A DNA stretch of 64,000 bases, taken from positions 1 through 64,000 of the forward strand of contig NZ_MNPW01000019.1 in the NCBI RefSeq assembly GCF_001983175.1. The letters run 5' to 3'. Numbering within the stretch: position 1 is the stretch's first letter; each line of letters starts with the position of its first letter. Below the pieces are notes generated by a model, which was given only the letters and a program-made list of their open reading frames with translations, was not told where the DNA came from and made no database searches. Made by a program: the position numbers and the translations under genes. The DNA comes from Pseudomonas cedrina subsp. cedrina. GTDB lineage: Bacteria; Pseudomonadota; Gammaproteobacteria; Pseudomonadales; Pseudomonadaceae. Positions 25,509-34,741 of this stretch are shown here, piece by piece.

Positions 25509-27256
25509 GCGCCTGGATTCCTTCCGGCTTGGTACTGACGGCTGAAACTCACACCGGGCTTATCCTTCGGTGTTTCCGGCTGGCCGGACAAGGCCCGCAG
25601 TACCTCCTGGCTCGGCCCGAACGCCTGCAAACGGCCTTCGTTGAGCACCAGCAATTTGTCCGCCTGGGCCAATGCCGACGACCGATGGGTCACCAGCACC
25701 ACGCTGCTGCCTTGGGCCTTCATCTGTACGATGGCGCTGGCCAAGGCGGCTTCGCCCACGGTGTCGAGGTTGGAGTTGGGTTCATCCAGCACAATCAAGC
25801 GTGGCCCGCCATACAGCGCACGGGCCAGGGCTACGCGTTGTTTCTGGCCGCCGGACAGGCCGCCGCCGCTGTCGCCGAGTACCGTGTCGTAGCCTTGGGG
25901 CAGGCGCAGGATCAATTCATGCACGCCGGCTTGCTGCGCAGCCTGCACCACCCGCTCGGGGTCGGCCTCGCGAAAGCGGGCGATGTTGTCGGCGATGCTG
26001 CCGCTGAACAGTTCAATGTCCTGGGGCAAGTAACCGATATGCGGGCCCAGGTCGTCGCGGTCCCAACGATGGATGTCCGCGCCATCCAGGCGCACGGTTC
26101 CGGCCAGGGTCGGCCACACGCCCACCAGCACACGGGCCAGGGTGGATTTGCCGGAGCCCGAGGCGCCAAGCACGCCCAACACTTCGCCGGCGCCGAGGTT
26201 GAAGCTGACCTGATGCAGGGTGGGCATGCGTCGCCCGGGCGGGCCGGCGCTGACCTGTTCGAAGCTGATCTGGCCCTTGGGTGCCGGCAATTTCATCTGC
26301 TCGACTTCCGGCGGGAACTCGCGCAGTAAGTCATCCAGCCGCTGGTAGGCCAGCTTGGCCGAACTCCATTGCTTCCATACCGCAATCAACTGGTCGATGG
26401 GGCTCAGCACGCGGCCCATCAGGATCGAGCCCGCGATCATCATCCCGGCCGTCATATCGCCCTTGATCACCAACAGCGCGCCCAGGCCCAGCACCAGGGA
26501 CTGCAAACACAGGCGCAAGGACTTGCTCAGAGAGGTGATCACCGAGCCGGTATCGCTGGCGGTGTTCTGCAAGCCGAGGAACTGCGCATGCACGGCAAAC
26601 CAGCGTTGGCGCAAGGCGCCGAGCATGCCCATGGCCTGGATGGTTTCGGCGTTGTGCAAATGGCTGGTGGCCAACTGGGTCGATTGCTGGGAAAAACCGC
26701 TGGCCTCGCCCAAGGGTTTCCTGGTCAGGTATTCGTTCAGGCACGCCAGGCCGATCAGCAACACCGCGCCGGCGGTGGCCAGCACTCCAAGCCAGACGTT
26801 GAAGAGGAAAATCACAAACAGGTAGATCGGAAACCACGGCGCATCAAAAAACGCGAACAGCGCAGGCCCGGTGATGAATTGGCGGATATGGGTCAGGTCG
26901 CCTAGGGATTGCCCGGCATGCCCCTGGCCGCGTTGCAGGTTGCGCTCGAACGCGGCCTTGTACACACGCAAGTTGAAACGCCGTTCCAACTGGCTGCCAA
27001 TACGGATCACGATAAAACTGCGGATCACTTCCAGCGTGCCAATAAAGGCAAAGAAGCCCACGACCATCAGCGTCAACATCACCAGGGTGGTTTCGTTCTG
27101 GGAGGACAGCACGCGGTCGTAGACTTGCAGCATGTAAATCGACGGCACCAGCATCAGCAGGTTAATCAGGGCGGTGAAGCAGCCAACACTGATCAATAGA
27201 CGCTTGTATTCACCCAAGGCCTTGAATAAAGGCACAGCGGCAGTGGGCTTGGCCAT
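25505..27256 (-). CDS. aprD: type I secretion ABC transporter ATPase/permease
   Basis: This 583-residue protein joins an ABC exporter membrane domain (six segments, about 20-310) to one nucleotide-binding domain with Walker A GASGSGKST, signature LSGGQKQRVALARAL and Walker B LIVLDEPNSN. It is the inner-membrane motor of PrtD/AprD type and exports the serralysin by its C-terminal signal. I start it at MAKPTAAVPLF (27256), preceded by aaggaag; a longer frame upstream has no ribosome site. Confidence 0.95.
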   Translation of the reverse strand: MAKPTAAVPLFKALGEYKRLLISVGCFTALINLLMLVPSIYMLQVYDRVLSSQNETTLVMLTLMVVGFFAFIGTLEVIRSFIVIRIGSQLERRFNLRVYKAAFERNLQRGQGHAGQSLGDLTHIRQFITGPALFAFFDAPWFPIYLFVIFLFNVWLGVLATAGAVLLIGLACLNEYLTRKPLGEASGFSQQSTQLATSHLHNAETIQAMGMLGALRQRWFAVHAQFLGLQNTASDTGSVITSLSKSLRLCLQSLVLGLGALLVIKGDMTAGMMIAGSILMGRVLSPIDQLIAVWKQWSSAKLAYQRLDDLLREFPPEVEQMKLPAPKGQISFEQVSAGPPGRRMPTLHQVSFNLGAGEVLGVLGASGSGKSTLARVLVGVWPTLAGTVRLDGADIHRWDRDDLGPHIGYLPQDIELFSGSIADNIARFREADPERVVQAAQQAGVHELILRLPQGYDTVLGDSGGGLSGGQKQRVALARALYGGPRLIVLDEPNSNLDTVGEAALASAIVQMKAQGSSVVLVTHRSSALAQADKLLVLNEGRLQAFGPSQEVLRALSGQPETPKDKPGVSFSRQYQAGRNPGA

Positions 27257-27356
27257 ATGTTTGATCTTCCTTGAACCGAAATGCACGCATATGCTGCCCG
27301 AGCCCTTGATAAAGGCCGGCAACTAATAAAGTTGAGTAATACGCTTATAACGGCAA

Positions 27357-27731
27357 CTAAGGCATCCGTTTTAATTCAACGACAGCACCGGATGGGGTGC
27401 GCGCCTGGTAGTCACCGTTCTTCTGGCGGTTCAAGTGCGTGATGCCACTGCCTTGTGCATTGAACAGCCAGATGCCGTCCGGTGTGGGCGACCAGGAAAG
27501 CGGTTTTTCTCCCAGCCATTGCTCGGCACAGGCCACGTCGCCGCCCAAGGCGTTGGCCGGCTCAAGCAGATCAAGGGCGCACATCTGATCCTGCTGGTGC
27601 AACTGCCAATGCCCGGCCAATTGGGCCGTGGTGGGTAATACAAGACTGCTCGCCATTGCGTGGGCTCCTGCCGACACGAACATCACCTGCAACGCGCAGG
27701 TGAACACTTTGAAAAAACGCTGCATCTTCAT
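27357..27731 (-). CDS. aprI: alkaline protease inhibitor (AprI/Inh)
   Basis: This 124-residue protein has a signal peptide (MKMQRFFKVFTCALQVMFVSAGAHA) and a small beta-barrel domain with two Cys (QMCALDLLEP and DVACAEQWLG) as in the Inh/AprI inhibitor family. It stays in the periplasm and blocks any serralysin that becomes active there, by inserting its N terminus into the active site. It lies 41 bp after the protease gene and about 100 bp before aprD, in the usual operon order. The start at 27731 is set by the signal peptide. Confidence 0.9.
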   Translation of the reverse strand: MKMQRFFKVFTCALQVMFVSAGAHAMASSLVLPTTAQLAGHWQLHQQDQMCALDLLEPANALGGDVACAEQWLGEKPLSWSPTPDGIWLFNAQGSGITHLNRQKNGDYQARTPSGAVVELKRMP

Positions 27732-27772
27732 GCTCCATCGTAGGCGCGGCGTCGAAACGCCGCGCCCTTGCC

Positions 27773-29206
27773 TCACGCGACGATGTCGCTGACCGCTGCC
27801 TGGCCGACGGTGGTGACGAGGAAATCCGCCACCCCTTGCCCGGAGAAGTCTACCGCCAGGGTACCCAGGTTGGTGCCTGCCGCGTAACTCAGCACCGCGT
27901 CGCCGGCATGCCCGGTAAACGCATTGACAAAGGTCAGGCCGGCGCCTTTGGTGATGCCGCTGAGGTCGATCTTGTCGGAACCTGAGGTGAAGTCAAAGAT
28001 CTTGTCCGCCGCCCCTGGCCTGGAATCGGAACTGGCCCCGAACACAAAGGTGTCGCTGCCCGCGCCACCCCACAGTTGGTCGGCGCCACCGCCACCGTAG
28101 AGCAGGTCGTTGCCGGCCCCGCCCTTGATCAGGTTGGCTGCGTTGTTACCGATGATCAGGTCGTTGCCCGCGCCACCGAACGCGTTCTCGACCGTGACGC
28201 CCTTGGCGATGGACACGTTGCCCACCAGGCCGCCCACGTCGGAGAACGCGGTTTCATTGAGGTTGATCTTCTGGTTTTGAGTGAAGCCGGAGAAGTCCAG
28301 GGTGTCGTTGCCACCACCGTCCCATACCGAGAACACCAGTTTGTCGGCATTGGAGCTGGCGCTGAGGAAATCACGCCCGGTGTTGGAGTTGAAACCGTAG
28401 GTGGTATCGCCCGCTCGGGTGGTGTAGTTGGCGCCGTAGAGCTTCTGGATCGCGGCAATGTCGTCGATCAATGGGCCGGAGGCATAGGCTTCGACCCCGC
28501 CTTTGCTGAAGTTCTGGTTGGTGTTGCTCTCGCTCCAGTAGCTCATGAGGCTGTAGCCGCGCGTGTCCTGTCCATAGGTCGCGTCGTTGTAGCTTGGGGC
28601 GCCTTCGCCGGCGTTGTAGTCGCCGGGGTGAGCCAGGCCCAGGGTGTGGCCGATTTCGTGGGTCAGGGTCTGCCGGCCATAATTGTTCAGGTCCGGGGTC
28701 TTGTTCGGCGTGTAGCTGTTGTTGGTCAGGTACCACGAGGTACCGTCGTAGCCTGCGCCGGTGCCGGGCAGGTAGGCGAAGGCCGCCGCGCCATCCTGGC
28801 CGCTGCTGTAGTTGCCGAAGGTCATGTGGCCGTCGCCGCCGGTGGCTTTCTCGGTGAAGGTGACCTTGGCCACGTCCGCCCAGGATTGCATGGCCAGTAC
28901 GGCCTGGGCTTTCTGCTGCGCGTTGAACTGGCTGAAGCCCGAGATACCATGCTTGTTCAAGGTGCTCGAGGAGGCCGAGGTGAGGAAGGTGTAGGTCAGG
29001 TCGATCTTGCCGTTGCCGTCAAAGTCGCGGTACGCGGCGCCGTCGCGCAGCAGCTGGGTGGCTGCCTGGTCAACGGTGTAGGAGGGTTTGCCATTGACCG
29101 TGAGGTTGCCGCCCCGGTCATACTGATGGCTGAAGCTATCGATTTGCGAGTAAGCGGTGCTGGCTTGCGCCGCCGACACGATAGCCTTGTCTTTTACTTT
29201 TGACAT
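27773..29206 (-). CDS. aprX: serralysin-type extracellular zinc metalloprotease
   Basis: This 477-residue protease (M10B) has the zinc motif HEIGHTLGLAH at residues 183-193, a Met-turn around Met221 (LMSYWSES), and RTX calcium-binding repeats (about 345-390: GGAGNDLIIGNNAANLIKGG and following) before a C-terminal type I secretion domain. There is no N-terminal signal peptide, only a short propeptide, as expected. It is the secreted alkaline protease of fluorescent pseudomonads that degrades casein and host proteins. It is first in the apr operon; a caaggaag ribosome site precedes the ATG. Regulation probably acts in the 367-bp AT-rich upstream gap. Confidence 0.96.
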   Translation of the reverse strand: MSKVKDKAIVSAAQASTAYSQIDSFSHQYDRGGNLTVNGKPSYTVDQAATQLLRDGAAYRDFDGNGKIDLTYTFLTSASSSTLNKHGISGFSQFNAQQKAQAVLAMQSWADVAKVTFTEKATGGDGHMTFGNYSSGQDGAAAFAYLPGTGAGYDGTSWYLTNNSYTPNKTPDLNNYGRQTLTHEIGHTLGLAHPGDYNAGEGAPSYNDATYGQDTRGYSLMSYWSESNTNQNFSKGGVEAYASGPLIDDIAAIQKLYGANYTTRAGDTTYGFNSNTGRDFLSASSNADKLVFSVWDGGGNDTLDFSGFTQNQKINLNETAFSDVGGLVGNVSIAKGVTVENAFGGAGNDLIIGNNAANLIKGGAGNDLLYGGGGADQLWGGAGSDTFVFGASSDSRPGAADKIFDFTSGSDKIDLSGITKGAGLTFVNAFTGHAGDAVLSYAAGTNLGTLAVDFSGQGVADFLVTTVGQAAVSDIVA

Positions 29207-29573
29207 AAACGTACTTCCTTGTGTGCATGTGCATCAGTTTTTGATCGATAGGAACCCCGCGGGCGAGATCGTCCTATCACTCGCCTCTTTTGAAGGCGTC
29301 ATGAAACTGACACAAGTTTAAATCGTTCGTCTACTTCTATTTCCACGGTGACTACGTCGTGATCGGGCAACTAGCGCAGGCTTTACACCGTATTTATTGG
29401 CGTCTTGGGATTTTGTCCGACAAAAAACAAGCGCCTCTTATTTAAATATTAAATAGCGCTAAATCCGCTCAACTTGAGCGGCACACTTGATAAATGGATC
29501 CAATATATTGCCACAGTGGCATTGGCAACATTAAACAGCCACTATTTCAACTAAGCCCTCAACGTTTTCTGCA
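29207..29573. other. AT-rich promoter region of the protease operon
   Basis: This 367-bp gap has no gene. It contains the perfect inverted repeat ccgctcaacttgagcgg (29465-29481, 8-bp arms, 1-base centre) and the AT-rich tract around 29438-29456 (atttaaatattaaat). These could be a regulator site, or a terminator for the peptidase operon is absent here because both neighbours are read leftwards. The low GC content fits a regulated promoter for aprX. Confidence 0.5.
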
Positions 29574-30677
29574 CTACCGCCACATCCGCCAGCCCGTGTC
29601 ATGCAATGCATGCACCAGCGTATCGCCGGTCAGGCCGGAGACTTGCACGCCGTCATCGGTGCTCATGTCCTCTCCCGCCAGGAGCGCGTTGATGATCGCC
29701 TCCTCCACCGCCTCGGCCGCGGCGCTGAACAGAGGCGAGATATGGTCGTTGTTGACCATCTGCAACGCGCTGCTCAACGGCAGGCCTTTGCGCCCATAGT
29801 CGGCGGGGGGCAGGTCCTGGTTGCCGGTGGCGAACGCCAGGAACAGGTCGCCGCTGGAGTCCTCCGTGCCGCCGCCGGTACGGGCGATGCCAATGGACGC
29901 ACGTTGTGCCAGGCGCTGGCATTGGTGCGGCAACAGCGGCGCATCCGTGGCGAGGACCACCACGATCGACCCCATCCCCGGCGTGCCGCGCTCGGCAAAC
30001 GGCGAAGGGATGCCCGTGAGCCGGCGGCCCACCGGGTAGCCATCCACCCGCAATTCTTCGCGCTTGCCATGGTTGGCCTGCACCAGCACGCCGACGGTCC
30101 AGCCACCCTGCTCCGCCGGCAATCTGCGCGATGCCGTACCGATGCCTCCCTTGAACTCATGGCAGATCATTCCGGTGCCGCCGCCCACTGAGCCTTCCTG
30201 CACCGGGCCGGTTTCGGCGTTGTCGACGGCTTCGCGCACATGTTCGGGCCCCACGTGCTGGCCCCAGATGTCGTTGAGCAGGCCGTCATAGGTTTCCATC
30301 ACCACCGGCATGCACCAATACACCGCCGGGTCCGCCAGGCGCTCGCGCTCCAGAGCGATCAGGCTGTCGCGCACGATGCCGATGCTGTGGGTGTTGGTGA
30401 TGGCCAGTGGTGTGGTCAATAATCCGGCTTCGCTGATCCACTCCAGGCCCGTGGCATCGCCATTGCCGTTGAGCACGTGGTAACCGGCGAAACACGGCTG
30501 CTGCCGTGCCTCCCCGCCGCGCGGCTGGATCACACTGACGCCGGTACGCACGTGTTTGCCATCGATACGCGTCTTGAGCGTGCTGTGACCGACCCGTACC
30601 CCAGGCACATCGGTGATGGCGTTCCACTCGCCGGGCGTGCCCAGCCCCAACGTGATGCCCAATTGACGTGCGCGCAT
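29574..30677 (-). CDS. P1-family N-terminal nucleophile aminopeptidase (DmpA/BapA-like)
   Basis: This 367-residue protein matches the DmpA/BapA family, which self-cleaves and uses the newly exposed N-terminal Ser as nucleophile to release N-terminal L-, D- or beta-amino acids from short peptides. The cleavage site is GMG-S237 in GTPGMGSIVVVLATDAPL. Other family marks are GVRVGH, ITNTHSIG and GSVGGGTGM. No signal peptide is present, so it acts inside the cell. It lies 9 bp after an amino-acid permease gene and is probably co-transcribed with it, under the divergent LuxR regulator. Confidence 0.93.
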   Translation of the reverse strand: MRARQLGITLGLGTPGEWNAITDVPGVRVGHSTLKTRIDGKHVRTGVSVIQPRGGEARQQPCFAGYHVLNGNGDATGLEWISEAGLLTTPLAITNTHSIGIVRDSLIALERERLADPAVYWCMPVVMETYDGLLNDIWGQHVGPEHVREAVDNAETGPVQEGSVGGGTGMICHEFKGGIGTASRRLPAEQGGWTVGVLVQANHGKREELRVDGYPVGRRLTGIPSPFAERGTPGMGSIVVVLATDAPLLPHQCQRLAQRASIGIARTGGGTEDSSGDLFLAFATGNQDLPPADYGRKGLPLSSALQMVNNDHISPLFSAAAEAVEEAIINALLAGEDMSTDDGVQVSGLTGDTLVHALHDTGWRMWR

Positions 30678-30686
30678 AGCCCCTCC

Positions 30687-32051
30687 TTACAGTTTCTGGA
30701 AGACCGGACTCAACCGGCCACTGATGCAATACAGAATCACCGACAGCGCCAGCAAACCGATGATGATCATGATGTCGCGGGTCGAGGCTGCCGCCACCAG
30801 GGTGACCAATAGATAGCCCGCGCCGAGCACCGCAAGCAATGCCGGCAGCGGCCACAGCGGCATGCGATACGGATGCTCGCGTTCGCGCAGCAGCACACGG
30901 CTCATCAACGCGCTCAGCGCCACCACCAGGTACACCAGCATGATCAGCAACACGCTGAACGACGTCAGTTCGGCCAGGTTGGAGCTGAAACTCAGCAGCG
31001 CCGAAGGAATCGCCAGGAACAACGTCGCCAACCAGGGCGAATCCCAACGCGGGTGGATGCGCGTGAACAGTTTGTTGATGCCCGGCGTCCACAGCGCATC
31101 GCGCCCGCTGCTGAACACGACGCGGCCGATCTGGATCACGATGGCGACGATGGCATTGAACACCGACAGGAAGATCCCTGCGCTGACCAGCCGCGACAGG
31201 GTTTCACTGCCATGGCTGCTCAACAGATAGCCGATGGGGTCCGGGCTACTGATCATCTCGCTCAGGGACGGCGCGCCGATCAGCAGCGCGGTGATCGGCA
31301 CCAGCTCGATGATCACCACCAGCCCCAGGGACCACAGCACCGCCTTGTGCACGCCCCTGCCGCCGCATTTCATGTCCTCGGCCAGCAACACCGCAGGGCC
31401 GTAGCCGTTATAGGAAAACAGGCCAATGCCCACCGCGCCGATCACCAGGGCCCAGGGCGCCAGGTGCAGCACGCCGTTTTCCACTATCTGCGGTTGGAAC
31501 AGTACGCTGGCCGGCTGCACCGGGTTGCCGAAGCCGATCACCACGATCACCAGCAGCGCAGCGACTTCCAGCAGCAGGCAAGTGCCGGTGATCCAGGCAT
31601 TGAGTTTGATATTGAGGATGCCCAGGGCGTAACTGCCCACCACAATCACCAGCGCGACGGTCTGTGAGTCGAACCCTGTGCCGAGGGCGTTGTTCAGGTA
31701 TTTGGCCGCGCCGGTAGCGAGCACCGGCGGAATGAACAGCAACATCACCAGCACGGTCAAGAACGTCGCATAGCCCGCCATGCCACCGAACACGCGCTTG
31801 GCGTATACATACTCACCACCGGCGCTGTTATGGGCGCGGCCCAGTTCGGCATAGCAAAAGGCGAACATCAGCGCGAGCAAGCCAGCCATTACAAACGCCA
31901 GGAACACGCCGCTGCCGGCCTGCTGGATGGCAAAGGGCGCGATCACGAACACGGAACTGGCCGGCGTCACCGCCGACACGGTAATGGCGACCACATCGAA
32001 GACGCTCAGGGTGGGTTTCAGCACGCCGTCGGGCGTGGGGGAAGTGCTCAT
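30687..32051 (-). CDS. APC-family amino-acid permease
   Basis: This 454-residue protein has about 12 membrane segments and the N-terminal APC pattern (VFDVVAITVSAVTPASSVFVIAPF, residues about 18-42). It would import an amino acid or small amine by proton symport. The downstream peptidase suggests a diet of peptides or amino-acid amides. It is the first gene of the pair and is divergent from a LuxR-type regulator, with a 199-bp shared gap. The exact substrate is not known. Confidence 0.92.
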   Translation of the reverse strand: MSTSPTPDGVLKPTLSVFDVVAITVSAVTPASSVFVIAPFAIQQAGSGVFLAFVMAGLLALMFAFCYAELGRAHNSAGGEYVYAKRVFGGMAGYATFLTVLVMLLFIPPVLATGAAKYLNNALGTGFDSQTVALVIVVGSYALGILNIKLNAWITGTCLLLEVAALLVIVVIGFGNPVQPASVLFQPQIVENGVLHLAPWALVIGAVGIGLFSYNGYGPAVLLAEDMKCGGRGVHKAVLWSLGLVVIIELVPITALLIGAPSLSEMISSPDPIGYLLSSHGSETLSRLVSAGIFLSVFNAIVAIVIQIGRVVFSSGRDALWTPGINKLFTRIHPRWDSPWLATLFLAIPSALLSFSSNLAELTSFSVLLIMLVYLVVALSALMSRVLLREREHPYRMPLWPLPALLAVLGAGYLLVTLVAAASTRDIMIIIGLLALSVILYCISGRLSPVFQKL

Positions 32052-32109
32052 ATCGTTATCCTCTGTCGTTGTTCTTGGTATGAGGCAGAAACGAAAAGTC
32101 TGATAGTCA

Positions 32110-32179
32110 CGGGATATGTTTCCCGTTGAATGATGGCGAAGATAGACAAGGGATTCACGTCAGCCAATTCCCCTATTGG
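32110..32179. promoter_or_regulatory. candidate operators in divergent gap
   Basis: The gap between the permease and the LuxR gene holds two short inverted repeats: cgggatatgtttcccg (32110-32125) and ccaattcccctattgg (32164-32179). Either could bind the LuxR protein and control both directions. This is inferred only from position and symmetry. Confidence 0.35.
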
Positions 32180-32250
32180 CGTACTCCCCTTGACGATGCC
32201 GGGCAAAAAACCAACCCTTGGGCACTATTTCGCTGGCGGGAGCCGTTTAT

Positions 32251-33036
32251 ATGAGCCTGTTTCGGGAAATCGGCATGCACGCGGGCCTGGGGCGTACCGT
32301 CGCGCACATCGGCACCGAGCGCTTCTGGAAACAGTTGGTGTTGTTGCTGCACCAATGCCTGCCCTTCGATAATGCCCTGGCGATCTTCTATCCCCAGGAG
32401 GGCCCGCCCCTGGCCCTGGAAGAATACGACGCCCAGCCCAGCAGCAAACCGGCGTCGATGCTGGTGTACCTCAATGGCCTGTATTTGCTCGACCCGTTTT
32501 TCCAGGCGTGTCGCGAGGGTTACGCCAGCGGTGTGTACCGCCTGGAGGAAGTGGCGCCGGATCATTTTCGCCAGAGTGAGTACTTCCTCAATTACTTCCA
32601 CGACAACGTGCTGGAAGACGAGGTGCAATTCATCCTGCAACTGCCTGGCGCGGGGACGTTATCGCTGTCGTTGGGCATGCAGCGGCGCTTCAGCCTCGAT
32701 GAGACCGGGCTGATGACGACCGTAGCTGCCTGGGTATTGCCGTTGATGCAGCAGCACTGGCAGCAGAGCACCCGGCGCGCGCCGGCGATGGACTCTCAGA
32801 TCAGGGATGCGTTGAGTCAATTCGGCTGCGGCGTCCTTTCCGAGCGCGAACTGGAAGTTGCCCGCCTGGTGCTGCGCGGGTTTTCGTCCAAGGCCATGGC
32901 TGAGCGGCTGAACATCTCCCCGGATACGGTGAAAGTGCACCGTCGGCACTTGTACGCCAAGCTGGATATTTCGTCACAGCCGGAGCTGTTTTCGTTGTTT
33001 ATCCAGTCGTTGGGGCACGATCTGGAGAACCCCTGA
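32251..33036 (+). CDS. LuxR-family transcriptional regulator
   Basis: This 261-residue protein has an N-terminal region of about 190 residues without a recognised receiver or autoinducer-binding signature, and a C-terminal LuxR/GerE helix-turn-helix (LSERELEVARLVLRGFSSKA, VKVHRRHLYAKLDISSQPEL). The ATG at 32251 follows a ggcgggag ribosome site. It is divergent from the permease-peptidase operon and is its likely regulator, perhaps sensing the peptide or amino acid. It is not a two-component regulator by sequence. Confidence 0.9.
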   Translation: MSLFREIGMHAGLGRTVAHIGTERFWKQLVLLLHQCLPFDNALAIFYPQEGPPLALEEYDAQPSSKPASMLVYLNGLYLLDPFFQACREGYASGVYRLEEVAPDHFRQSEYFLNYFHDNVLEDEVQFILQLPGAGTLSLSLGMQRRFSLDETGLMTTVAAWVLPLMQQHWQQSTRRAPAMDSQIRDALSQFGCGVLSERELEVARLVLRGFSSKAMAERLNISPDTVKVHRRHLYAKLDISSQPELFSLFIQSLGHDLENP

Positions 33037-33052
33037 TCCCATCCTGCTTCAG

Positions 33053-33523
33053 CTGTGGGAGCTCCCGAGCTTTAGCGAGGCTGCGATAGCGGTGGGTCAG
33101 TAGGAGCAATGCCAGCAGTACCGCCGCCTTCGCAGCCTCGCTGGGGCTCGACAGCTCCCACAGTTGATCTCTGTCGTCGCCGGGATTGTGCTCGCAGGTA
33201 CAACCCAACTCCACCTGAAACACCCGATCCCCCTGTGGGAGCTCCCGAGCTTTAGCGAGGCTGCGATAGCGGAGTGTCAGTCAGAGCAAATGCCAGCATT
33301 ACCGACGCCTTCGCAGCCTCGCCGGGGCTCGACAGCTCCCACAGGTTGATCTCTGTTGTTGCCGGAATTGCGCTCACAGGTGCAACCAATCCACCTGGCA
33401 CAGCGAGTCTCCCTGTGGGAGCTCCCGAGCTTTAGCGAGGCTGCGATAGCGGTGGGTCAGGCGGAGCAAATGCCAGCAGTACCGCCGCCTTCGCAGCCTC
33501 GCTGGGGCTCGACAGCTCCCACA
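33053..33523. repeat. three tandem 180-bp palindromic units
   Basis: Three copies of a REPIN-like palindrome (33053-33163, 33233-33344, 33413-33523) begin every 180 bp exactly. Each opens with ctgtgggagctcccgagc and closes with its imperfect inverse ctcgacagctcccac. The roughly 70-bp spacers are also related (ttgatctctgt, gccgg, gctc), so the whole 180-bp unit was duplicated. The copies differ at several positions. The 566-bp gap around them (33037-33602) holds no gene. Confidence 0.92.
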
Positions 33524-33602
33524 ATTGGGCGCCATCGCTGCCGGGATTGTGCCAGCCGCCACACCGCAAATCCCACTTGCCACAGCCGATTTTGCATGGC
33601 TA

Positions 33603-34682
33603 TTAGCGGCCGGTGCGAATGGTATTCCACACCCGCGTACGCACCCGGTCGACATTCAATGGCATCGCCTCCAGGGCAAACAGCTTGCCCATCATTTCCG
33701 GGCTTGGGTACACCTTGGTGTCCGCCTTGATCGCCGGGTCTACCAGGCTGTCCGCCGCGGCGTTGCCATTGGCGTAGTGCACGTAGTTGGTGATGCTGGC
33801 CATGACCTCCGGGCGCAGCAGGTAGTTCATGAAGGCATAGCCGGCCTGTTCGTTCGGCGCGTCGGCGGGCATGGCGACCATGTCGAACCAGATCGCGGCG
33901 CCTTCCTTGGGAATGTTGTAGCCGATGTTCACGCCGTTTTTGGCTTCCCTGGCACGGCTTTCGGCCTGCAGGATGTCGCCCGAGAAGCCTACCGCCACGC
34001 AGATATCGCCGTTGGCCAGGTCCGCGGTGTATTTCGAGGAATGGAAGTACGCCACAAAGGGCCGCACTTTCATCAGCAGTGCTTCAGCCTTCTTGTAGTC
34101 CTCGGGCTTCTTGCTGTGGTGCGGCAAGCCCAGGTAGTTGAGTGCGGCCGGGAGCAGTTCCGGGCCGTCGTCGAGAATCGCCACGCCGCATTTCTGCAAC
34201 TTGGCCATGTTCTCGGGCTTGAAGATCAGGTCCCAGGAATCGACCGGTGCATTGTCGCCCAATACGGCCTTGACCTTGTCGATGTTGTAGCCGATGCCGG
34301 TGCTGCCCCACAGGTACGGGAAGCCATGGGCGTTGCCCGGGTCGTTGTTTTCCAGGGCTTTGAGCAACACCGGGTTAAGGTTTTTCCAGTTGGGCAACTG
34401 GCTCTTGTCGAGCTTCTTCAAGGCGCCGCCCTGGATCTGCCGCGCCATGAAATGGTTGGACGGAAACACCACGTCATAGCCGGATTTACCGGTCATCAAC
34501 TTGCCGTCGAGGGTTTCATTGCTGTCGTATACGTCGTAAGTGAAACCGATGCCGGTTTCTTGCTGGAAGTGCTTGGTGGTGTCCGGCGCAATATAGTCCG
34601 ACCAGTTGTAGATCTTCACTGTCTCGGCGGCCTGGCTGATAGAGGCCAACAACATCAAGGGCAACAGGGCAATGGCTTTCAT
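33603..34682 (-). CDS. polyamine ABC transporter substrate-binding protein (PotF/SpuD-like)
   Basis: This 359-residue protein has a signal peptide (MKAIALLPLMLLASISQA) and the PotF/PotD/SpuD fold: VKIYNWSDYIAPDTTKHFQQ, YDVVFPSNHFMARQIQGGAL, ICVAVGFSGDI. It should bind putrescine, spermidine or a related amine in the periplasm. The start at 34682 follows aggaat. No permease or ATPase gene is adjacent, so it must use a transporter encoded elsewhere. It is last in a minus-strand run with a cupin, an amine oxidase and an AraC regulator. Confidence 0.92.
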   Translation of the reverse strand: MKAIALLPLMLLASISQAAETVKIYNWSDYIAPDTTKHFQQETGIGFTYDVYDSNETLDGKLMTGKSGYDVVFPSNHFMARQIQGGALKKLDKSQLPNWKNLNPVLLKALENNDPGNAHGFPYLWGSTGIGYNIDKVKAVLGDNAPVDSWDLIFKPENMAKLQKCGVAILDDGPELLPAALNYLGLPHHSKKPEDYKKAEALLMKVRPFVAYFHSSKYTADLANGDICVAVGFSGDILQAESRAREAKNGVNIGYNIPKEGAAIWFDMVAMPADAPNEQAGYAFMNYLLRPEVMASITNYVHYANGNAAADSLVDPAIKADTKVYPSPEMMGKLFALEAMPLNVDRVRTRVWNTIRTGR

Positions 34683-34741
34683 GGTTCGATTCCTGGCGGT
34701 TTTAGGGCTGTTGTTATGGCAGGCGATCAAGGATCAAAGCG

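Noticed and set aside
24198..25538. Long open frame (446 aa) on the plus strand opposite aprE
   Set aside because: It is the antisense shadow of a well-supported adaptor gene with both ends coupled to neighbours.
28076..29203. 375-aa plus-strand frame opposite the serralysin gene
   Set aside because: It is antisense to the zinc site and RTX repeats and is Gly/Val-rich without any domain.
33053..33523. Possible CRISPR array
   Set aside because: The units are 111-bp palindromes with related 70-bp spacers and a 180-bp period, not short repeats with unique spacers; no cas genes are present.
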